This document shows positions 7,026 to 11,666 of a stretch of DNA of 11,666 nt, piece after piece (the stretch's first letter is position 1; each line of letters starts with the position of its first letter). This DNA comes from an uncultured Bryobacterales bacterium (GTDB taxonomy: Bacteria > Acidobacteriota > Terriglobia > Bryobacterales > Bryobacteraceae), in the NCBI GenBank assembly GCA_937959285.1, contig CALGAR010000059.1:1-11666 (forward strand), in the 5' to 3' direction. Made by a program: the position numbers and the translations under genes. The notes beneath the pieces are model-generated. The model was not told the DNA's origin. It was given only the letters and a program-made list of their open reading frames with translations, and made no database searches.

Positions 7026-7054
7026 TTGACAATAGTCGTTACAACACCTACTAT
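7026..7054 (+). promoter_or_regulatory. Predicted sigma70-like promoter of the yceI-like gene
   Basis: A perfect -35 TTGACA (7026-7031) is followed by 17 bp and a -10 TACTAT (7049-7054, 4 of 6). The transcript would start near 7061, giving a leader of about 36 nt that contains the AAGGTG ribosome-binding site. This is the best-matching complete promoter in the window. Confidence 0.65.
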
Positions 7055-7096
7055 CAGGACTGTTGACGATTACTCTGACGACACAAGGTGAAGTTC

Positions 7097-7705
7097 ATGC
7101 GTCATTCCACTTCTCTCTGCAGGGCTCTGGCTGGTGCAGTAGGAGCCTTGCTTGTGATCGCGGGAGGCGCAGCCGCCGAGCCCGCGACTTACACGATTGA
7201 CTCCTCTCATTCGTCCGCACAGTTCAGCGTGCGCCACCTGATGATCTCGAACGTCAAGGGTGAGTTCACGAAAATGGAGGGCACCATTGTCTACGACCCG
7301 GACAATCTGGCTGCGTCGAAGGTCGAGGCAACGATTGATGTGAATACGATCAGCACAAGAGAACCCAAACGCGACGCGCACCTGAAGAGCGCGGATTTCT
7401 TCGACGCTGCAAAGTTCCCGACGATAACGTTCAAGAGCACCCAGTTCAGCAAGCAGGGCGGCAAACTTCAGATCCGCGGCGACCTGACCATGCACGGCGT
7501 TACAAAGCCAGTGGTGCTTACCGTGAATTCTCTGTCGCCTGAAATCAAAGACCCTTGGGGAACCAGGCGCATCGGTGCAACCGCCACCGCAAAGCTAAAT
7601 CGTAAAGACTGGGGCTTGGCGTGGAACCAGGTTCTTGAAACCGGCGGTGTCGCTATCGGCGAAGAAGTGGAGATCACACTGGACCTGGAAGCTGTTCGTA
7701 AGTAG
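7097..7705 (+). CDS. Exported YceI-family lipid/isoprenoid-binding protein
   Basis: A 202-residue periplasmic protein of the YceI family, a lipocalin-like beta-barrel that binds polyisoprenoid or amphiphilic ligands; in several bacteria it is stress- or acid/base-induced. Residues 1-27 form a signal peptide ending G-G-A-A-A|E. The mature domain shows the family signature: Y-T-I-D-S-S-H-S-S-A-Q-F-S-V-R-H, then D-A-H-L-K-S-A-D-F-F-D with F-P-T-I-T-F-K-S, then G-D-L-T-M-H-G-V-T-K-P-V and R-K-D-W-G-L-A-W-N. The length fits the family. The ATG at 7097 has AAGGTG (7085-7090) 6 nt upstream. An in-frame GTG at 7088 overlaps that ribosome-binding site and is rejected. It is monocistronic and divergent from the receptor gene. 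The ligand cannot be told from sequence. Confidence 0.93.
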   Translation: MRHSTSLCRALAGAVGALLVIAGGAAAEPATYTIDSSHSSAQFSVRHLMISNVKGEFTKMEGTIVYDPDNLAASKVEATIDVNTISTREPKRDAHLKSADFFDAAKFPTITFKSTQFSKQGGKLQIRGDLTMHGVTKPVVLTVNSLSPEIKDPWGTRRIGATATAKLNRKDWGLAWNQVLETGGVAIGEEVEITLDLEAVRK

Positions 7706-7710
7706 TTTTG

Positions 7711-7738
7711 CATAAGGCCGCCGCGATTAGCCGGGCCT
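7711..7738 (+). repeat. Copy 2 of a ~26-nt intergenic element
   Basis: Aligned to 1165-1190: CATA is identical, one base differs, GGCCGCCGCG is identical, a short variable centre follows (one extra base here), then GCCGGGC is identical, with T and C matching in the tail. Both copies are in the same orientation and outside genes. Here the element starts 6 nt after the yceI-like stop codon and forms the left half of the hairpin at 7717-7752. Confidence 0.45.
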
Positions 7739-7752
7739 CCGGTTCCGGCGGC
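7717..7752. terminator. Possible hairpin terminator between convergent yceI-like and plsC-like genes
   Basis: GCCGCCG (7717-7723) can pair with CGGCGGC (7746-7752), and an inner CCGG/CCGG hairpin (7731-7734 with 7739-7742) sits in the loop. It is placed as expected for a shared terminator in the 80-bp gap between convergent genes. There is no T-run on either side, so it may only slow or protect transcripts. Confidence 0.3.
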
Positions 7753-7785
7753 GCACCCCGCCAATTCCCCCCGCTAGCGGTGACT

Positions 7786-8535
7786 TCAGCTTCGCACGAA
7801 CTCCTGGGATCGCCTCCGAAGCTGCTCGAGCTCATCAATAATCTTCTGCCGGACGAGATCGCGCAGCTCCCCCGATTGCTTTACATCCCACCCTTCGACG
7901 GAGACAGGCGGGAGCACCCGGAGGTGAATGTCCTGGGTTTCGCCGAAAATCCACGTGTTGCGCGGCAAGGCGCTGCCGGACCCTTCCACCACCAAAGGAA
8001 GCACCGGGACCTGCTCCCGGATTGCGAGCTGAAACGGCCCCTCGCTGAACGGGAGAACTTGCCCGTCGCGGGAGCGTGTCCCTTCCGGGAAGAAGATGAT
8101 CGAGTAGTTTTGCTGGAGGAAGCGGGCGGCTTGCAGAAGCGCTTGGGCTCCTTTGCGGCGGTCGCCTCGCTGTACCGGCACATCTTTGGAGATCCGCATC
8201 ATCCACCCGACAACAGGAAAGCGAAAAAGCTCGGCCTTCGCCATCCATTTCGCGTCCACCTCGATATGAGCCACCAAGGGAATGTCGGCGAGCGACTGAT
8301 GGTTGCTGACGATCACGTAGACCCGGCTGCGATCCAGATTCTCCAGCCCAGTGATATGGAGCCGCCAGGGATTGACCTTAGCGACGAGAGGGCCAAGACG
8401 GCGGAACCACCGGGCGGTACGCCGCCGGGTCGGGTCCCGATCCAGCAGGAGTACGACCCACAGCACTGGCACCCACAGGATCACAAGGGCAGCAGTAGCG
8501 AACCAGATCCAGATTGACCGAAAGATGCGAATCAT
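7786..8535 (-). CDS. PlsC-family 1-acyl-sn-glycerol-3-phosphate acyltransferase
   Basis: A 249-residue membrane-associated acyltransferase that transfers a fatty acyl chain to lysophosphatidate or a related lysolipid, the second acylation in phospholipid synthesis. An N-terminal hydrophobic span (residues about 8-31) anchors it. All four family blocks are seen: N78-H79-Q-S-L-A-D84 (catalytic H-x4-D), K-D-V-P-V-Q-R123-G-D-R (block II), F-F-P150-E151-G152-T-R-S (block III, phosphate binding) and V-P-V-L-P (176-180, block IV). The length is normal. It follows the esterase gene by 39 bp in the same direction, so it is probably the second gene of that operon. No strong ribosome-binding site precedes the ATG at 8533-8535. 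The exact acceptor is uncertain, as the family also includes ornithine-lipid and other lysolipid acyltransferases. Confidence 0.9.
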   Translation of the reverse strand: MIRIFRSIWIWFATAALVILWVPVLWVVLLLDRDPTRRRTARWFRRLGPLVAKVNPWRLHITGLENLDRSRVYVIVSNHQSLADIPLVAHIEVDAKWMAKAELFRFPVVGWMMRISKDVPVQRGDRRKGAQALLQAARFLQQNYSIIFFPEGTRSRDGQVLPFSEGPFQLAIREQVPVLPLVVEGSGSALPRNTWIFGETQDIHLRVLPPVSVEGWDVKQSGELRDLVRQKIIDELEQLRRRSQEFVRS

Positions 8536-8574
8536 GCAAATGTGCGCGATCTTTCAGGATAACCTTCCGGATCC

Positions 8575-10518
8575 TCAAAGGCCCGACGCCATGTTGTGGT
8601 CGTAGCGTCCCATCAACACATACTCCAAATTCATGGTTAGGAATATGTGATCAGGCTTTCCGTGAAGCTCGTAGATGTGCTTGGTGTATTCGTATTCGGT
8701 GGGGATGCGGCCGTAGAAATTCAATCTGCGCGGAGCAAGCAGTCCTGCCGCCTCCGGCAAGTCGGTGTGGCGGAGAATGCCGAGAAAGATCGGGCCCTCC
8801 CGGTGGCTCACCGGAGGTTCGATCAGGGTCACCTGGTGAATCCGGGGCTCCAGAATCGCACTGTATAGGCCGAGCGCTCCGCTGATTCCCCTGCCAGCCA
8901 CCATGATCCGGTCCGGGTCCACCTCCTTGACTTGGGTAAGCTGCCGGAAGGCGGTGAGCACATCCCGAAGCCGCATTGAGTCGACAGTTTGGCCCGTATG
9001 CATCGCGTTGCGCAGCGTGTCCTTCCAGAAGGACCGTGGCCACGGCACTTCGCCTACACCGCGTGGCCAGACGACCATTCGCACGGCTTCGTTCCTCCTG
9101 TGGACGCCGGAGAGCAGGCTGTTGATGTACGCCATGTCCTCGCCGTCGGAAGCGATGTACAGGATTGCGGGAACCTTGCCTTGGACCTGCTTCGGGATAC
9201 GAAGATCGGTGCGGACGGTGATGCCCTCGTCGGTTTGTGTCGGAAGAGCCGAACGGAGGTAGGACAGCAAGGACGCCTTGCGTCCTTCCCAGGCGGCGAG
9301 GGTCGAATAGCGGCCTGAAGGCGGCCGGGTGGTGAAGATTTCGTGGATTCGGTAGTTAATCGCGTCCGCTGGCGGGTTGCCGCCAAACACGGAGAGCTGT
9401 TCTGGCGGAGCGTCGCTGTAGTCCAGGTCGAGTTTCCGCTCCGGTATCTTCATCAGGTGCTTGTCGAACCAGCGAATTGCCTGTTCTCGGAGGTACGTGG
9501 AGTCCTCGTGACCCGTGTCGACGACGATGTTTCCGAACGCATCGCCGCGCCCGTAGCTCTGATAGAGGCGGCCCACTACCTTTTCAAAGTGTTCGTATCC
9601 CTCGACCGGAAAGAGGAGATCCTTGCGCCCATGGGCCATCAGCAGGGGACGGGGCGCAATGAGCGCTCCCTGATGCAGCATGTCGTGAAGATGGCTGTTC
9701 ACGGGAAACATGCAGTCGCAATGCCGTTTCTGGGTGTTCTCGCGCACATTCACTTCGTAGGTGCTGATGCCCATGACCGGCACGACAACCTTCACCCGCG
9801 GATCAACTGCCGCCGTGAACCAGCTCATGGCCGCGCCGCCTGAGCGTCCCGTCATGCCAATGCGGTTTCGGTCGACCTCCGGCCGCGTCTCGAGGTAGTC
9901 GATCGCCCGGATCGCGTTCCACACTTCGACACCCGCCGGGCTGTAGCCCCGCGAGTACCAGTCGTACATTTCCTGCATGAGAATGCCGTGGTGGAGCGCG
10001 AAGGTTTCCGCGATCTGGATGGAGTCCAGAATGAACGCCACGTAGCCGTTCTTGGCAAACGAAATGCCATGCCGCTGGTATGGAACCTTGTCACCGTGGG
10101 GCGAGTAGGAGTGGCCGCAGACGTAGATGATCGCGGGTAAAGGCTTCGACCGCTCCTTCGGAATGTACAGATTGCCCGTCACATAGAGCGTGGGCATGCT
10201 CTCGAAGGCGATTTTTTCGACGGTGTAGCTGCCCTTGTCCAGGATGCCCGTAATCCGGACGTTGAGCGGCGTGCGGCTGGGCCAGGGGAACAGCCCCAGC
10301 ATGTCACGCATCTCTTCGAGCCGCTTCGCCCGCACCTTCTCCCACGTCTCGCGAGAAGCCATCTCGGCGGCTGCACGGCTGGTAATGGCCTTGGCTGCCC
10401 GCTCCAGATAAGCGGTCACCTCCCTTTGGGACTCCTGCATGCGGCGGTACGGGTCGTCGGAGGTCGGCTGCGCGGCAAGGGGAAAGCTGAGCGTCAAGAG
10501 GACACAAAGCAGGCGCAT
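8575..10518 (-). CDS. Exported tandem alpha/beta-hydrolase (acetyl-xylan-esterase-like)
   Basis: A 647-residue exported esterase-like protein. Residues 1-16 form a short signal peptide (L-L-C-V-L-L-T-L-S-F-P-L-A-A|Q). The first hydrolase domain (about 85-355) is complete: nucleophile elbow G224-R-S226-G-G228, acid G-R-K-D300 and base T-G-H337-E. It resembles acetyl-xylan-esterase/dienelactone-hydrolase-like enzymes, so the likely role is deacylating a polysaccharide or other ester outside the cytoplasm. A second hydrolase-like domain (about 400-640) keeps strand and elbow remnants (V-A-G-R-G-I-S546-G-A and L-R-H-T-D-L-P-E-A-A-G-L-L-A-P-R) but lacks the second elbow glycine and an obvious acid residue, so it is probably non-catalytic. 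The ATG at 10516-10518 follows a perfect TATAAT by only 6 nt, suggesting a leaderless mRNA. It is divergent from argG. The substrate is not determined. Confidence 0.85.
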   Translation of the reverse strand: MRLLCVLLTLSFPLAAQPTSDDPYRRMQESQREVTAYLERAAKAITSRAAAEMASRETWEKVRAKRLEEMRDMLGLFPWPSRTPLNVRITGILDKGSYTVEKIAFESMPTLYVTGNLYIPKERSKPLPAIIYVCGHSYSPHGDKVPYQRHGISFAKNGYVAFILDSIQIAETFALHHGILMQEMYDWYSRGYSPAGVEVWNAIRAIDYLETRPEVDRNRIGMTGRSGGAAMSWFTAAVDPRVKVVVPVMGISTYEVNVRENTQKRHCDCMFPVNSHLHDMLHQGALIAPRPLLMAHGRKDLLFPVEGYEHFEKVVGRLYQSYGRGDAFGNIVVDTGHEDSTYLREQAIRWFDKHLMKIPERKLDLDYSDAPPEQLSVFGGNPPADAINYRIHEIFTTRPPSGRYSTLAAWEGRKASLLSYLRSALPTQTDEGITVRTDLRIPKQVQGKVPAILYIASDGEDMAYINSLLSGVHRRNEAVRMVVWPRGVGEVPWPRSFWKDTLRNAMHTGQTVDSMRLRDVLTAFRQLTQVKEVDPDRIMVAGRGISGALGLYSAILEPRIHQVTLIEPPVSHREGPIFLGILRHTDLPEAAGLLAPRRLNFYGRIPTEYEYTKHIYELHGKPDHIFLTMNLEYVLMGRYDHNMASGL

Positions 10519-10524
10519 TCCGAG

Positions 10525-10530
10525 ATTATA
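10525..10530 (-). promoter_or_regulatory. Perfect -10 box placing the esterase start codon at +1
   Basis: TATAAT on the minus strand is followed by C-T-C-G-G-A and then the ATG, so +1 coincides with the A of the start codon. No -35 match is found at 16-18 bp. There is no Shine-Dalgarno sequence between the box and the ATG. If used, the transcript is leaderless. Confidence 0.5.
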
Positions 10531-10566
10531 TGGCGAAAGCGCCCCTGCAGATTTTCCTCCGCATGC

Positions 10567-10575
10567 TGCGATAAT
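10567..10575 (+). promoter_or_regulatory. Predicted extended -10 promoter of argG
   Basis: TG-C-GATAAT is an extended -10 element (TGn plus 5 of 6 to TATAAT). The transcript would start near 10582, leaving a leader of about 14 nt with no Shine-Dalgarno sequence. The -35 region is poor, as is usual for extended -10 promoters. No ARG-box-like palindrome is evident. Confidence 0.45.
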
Positions 10576-10595
10576 TGAGATTTACCAACAACACC

Positions 10596-11666
10596 ATGAG
10601 CAAGATCCTGCAATCACTGCCGGTCGGCGAAAAGGTCGGCATCGCCTTCTCGGGCGGTTTGGATACGAGTGCGGCCATCTACTGGATGCGCCAGAAGGGA
10701 GCCATCCCGTACTGCTACACGGCCAATCTGGGCCAGCCGGATGAATCCGACTATGAGGACATTCCGCGCCGCGCCCTTGAATATGGCGCGGAAAAGGCGC
10801 GTCTGATTGACTGCCGCCAGCAGCTGGTGCCCGAAGGATTCGCCGCCCTTCAATGCGGCGCTTTCCACATCTCGACCGCCGGCCTTCCCTACTTCAATAC
10901 AACCCCGATCGGGCGTGCCGTCACCGGAACGATGCTCGTGACAGCGATGAAGGAAGATGGAGTCGACATCTGGGGGGACGGCAGCACCTACAAGGGGAAC
11001 GATATCGAGCGCTTCTACCGCTACGGGCTGATGGTGAACCCGGACCTCCGGATTTACAAGCCGTGGCTGGATGAGGCCTTTATCAAGGAACTCGGCGGCC
11101 GCAAGGAGATGTCCGAGCTGCTCGAGAAGGCCGGGTTCAAGTACCGGATGAGTAAGGAAAAAGCCTACTCAACGGACTCGAATATCTGGGGCGCCACCCA
11201 CGAGGCGAAGGACCTGGAGTTTCTCAACAACGGCATCAAGATTGTGGAACCGATCATGGGGACCGCATTCTGGCGCGAGGACGTCGAAATCAAGCCGGAG
11301 GTCGTCACGGTCGGCTTCCACGAAGGGCTTCCGGTCTCACTGAATGGCAAGACGTTCTCCGACCCGGTGGACATCGTGCTCGAAGCGAACGCCATCGGAG
11401 GGCGGCACGGACTAGGCATGTCCGATCAGATCGAAAACCGGATCATCGAGGCCAAGAGCCGCGGCATCTATGAGGCTCCGGGTATGGCCTTGTTCTTCAT
11501 CTGCTACGAGCGCCTCGTCACAGGCATCCACAACGAGGGAACAATCGAACAGTACCGTGACATGGGCCGGCGGCTGGGCCGCCTCCTTTACGAGGGACGC
11601 TGGTTCGATCCGCAGTCGATGATGATCCGGGAAATGCTCCAGCGTTGGGTGGCGAAGCCGATCACT
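10596..11666 (+). CDS. argG: Argininosuccinate synthase, long E. coli-type (3' end outside window)
   Basis: Joins citrulline and aspartate with ATP to make argininosuccinate, the penultimate step of arginine synthesis, in the cytoplasm. The 357 residues present are open to the right edge; the long-type enzyme is about 445 residues, so roughly 80% is here. Visible features are the ATP-pyrophosphatase loop A-F-S19-G-G-L-D-T-S25, the A-N-L-G-Q-P-D-E stretch, I-W-G-D-G-S-T-Y-K-G-N-D-I-E-R-F-Y for substrate binding, and the conserved I-G-G-R-H-G-L-G-M-S-D-Q-I-E-N-R block. The residue pattern follows the E. coli ArgG subtype closely, not the shorter roughly 400-residue subtype. The start at ATG 10596 matches the E. 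coli N-terminus (M-x-x-I-L-x-x-L-P-V-G). No ribosome-binding site is seen. It is transcribed away from the esterase; no other arg gene is in the window. Confidence 0.96.
   Translation, partial: MSKILQSLPVGEKVGIAFSGGLDTSAAIYWMRQKGAIPYCYTANLGQPDESDYEDIPRRALEYGAEKARLIDCRQQLVPEGFAALQCGAFHISTAGLPYFNTTPIGRAVTGTMLVTAMKEDGVDIWGDGSTYKGNDIERFYRYGLMVNPDLRIYKPWLDEAFIKELGGRKEMSELLEKAGFKYRMSKEKAYSTDSNIWGATHEAKDLEFLNNGIKIVEPIMGTAFWREDVEIKPEVVTVGFHEGLPVSLNGKTFSDPVDIVLEANAIGGRHGLGMSDQIENRIIEAKSRGIYEAPGMALFFICYERLVTGIHNEGTIEQYRDMGRRLGRLLYEGRWFDPQSMMIREMLQRWVAKPIT

Larger units (their letters stand above)
6801..7096. other. Divergent intergenic region between the Oar-like receptor and yceI-like genes
   Basis: 296 bp without an ORF I can support. 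It holds the receptor's ribosome-binding site at the left end, a 15-bp inverted repeat with a nearby direct repeat (6883-6906), a TTGACA on the minus strand (6940-6945) whose only TATAAT-like partner (TATGAA) is just 12 bp away, and the strong yceI-like promoter at 7026-7054. The receptor promoter is therefore not confidently located. Confidence 0.6.

Noticed and set aside
7088..7096. GTG start for the yceI-like gene
   Set aside because: It overlaps the AAGGTG that is correctly spaced for the ATG at 7097, and adds only three residues to the signal peptide.
7708..8517. 269-codon plus-strand open frame opposite the acyltransferase
   Set aside because: Antisense shadow; Pro/Arg/Asp-rich without a domain, and the minus strand carries all four PlsC blocks.
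10614..10868. 84-codon minus-strand open frame within argG
   Set aside because: Antisense to the highly conserved ATP-binding region of argG; no independent support.

Overview
The window looks like chromosomal DNA of a high-GC, Gram-negative soil bacterium, most likely an Acidobacteriota of the Solibacter/Bryobacter type. This is inferred from the gene families: a roughly 1,130-residue Oar-like TonB-dependent outer-membrane protein with an N-terminal carboxypeptidase-regulatory-like domain translationally coupled to an exported TPR protein, and a large exported tandem alpha/beta-hydrolase of the acetyl-xylan-esterase type. There are no rRNA or tRNA genes, insertion sequences, phage genes or CRISPR arrays. 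It reads as ordinary core and niche-adaptive chromosome.

Layout. (1) 1-1222, minus strand: a phospho-signalling operon with its own sigma70-like promoter. It encodes an FHA protein with a FhaA/DUF3662-like N-terminus, a 33-residue single-span membrane peptide joined to it by an ATGA overlap, and a PP2C-type Ser/Thr phosphatase that runs off the left edge. (2) 1308-1874, plus strand: a hemerythrin (HHE) protein with an N-terminal membrane-anchor-like segment, divergent from the FHA gene. (3) 1933-6800, minus strand: an outer-membrane receptor/TPR operon whose two genes overlap by 7 nt. (4) 7097-7705, plus strand: an exported YceI-family protein behind a very good TTGACA-17-TACTAT promoter. (5) 7786-10518, minus strand: an exported two-domain esterase followed after 39 bp by a PlsC-family acyltransferase. 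(6) 10596 to the right edge, plus strand: argG, the long E. coli-type argininosuccinate synthase, truncated by the window.

The units work largely independently: protein-phosphorylation signalling, di-iron O2/NO/redox handling, polymer or nutrient uptake at the outer membrane, periplasmic isoprenoid/lipid binding, extracytoplasmic ester hydrolysis with phospholipid acylation, and arginine biosynthesis. The points most worth a second look are the micropeptide bridging the FHA and PP2C genes, a long hairpin just before the FHA start, a roughly 26-nt element present in two intergenic regions, the leaderless appearance of the esterase gene, and the degenerate second half of that esterase.
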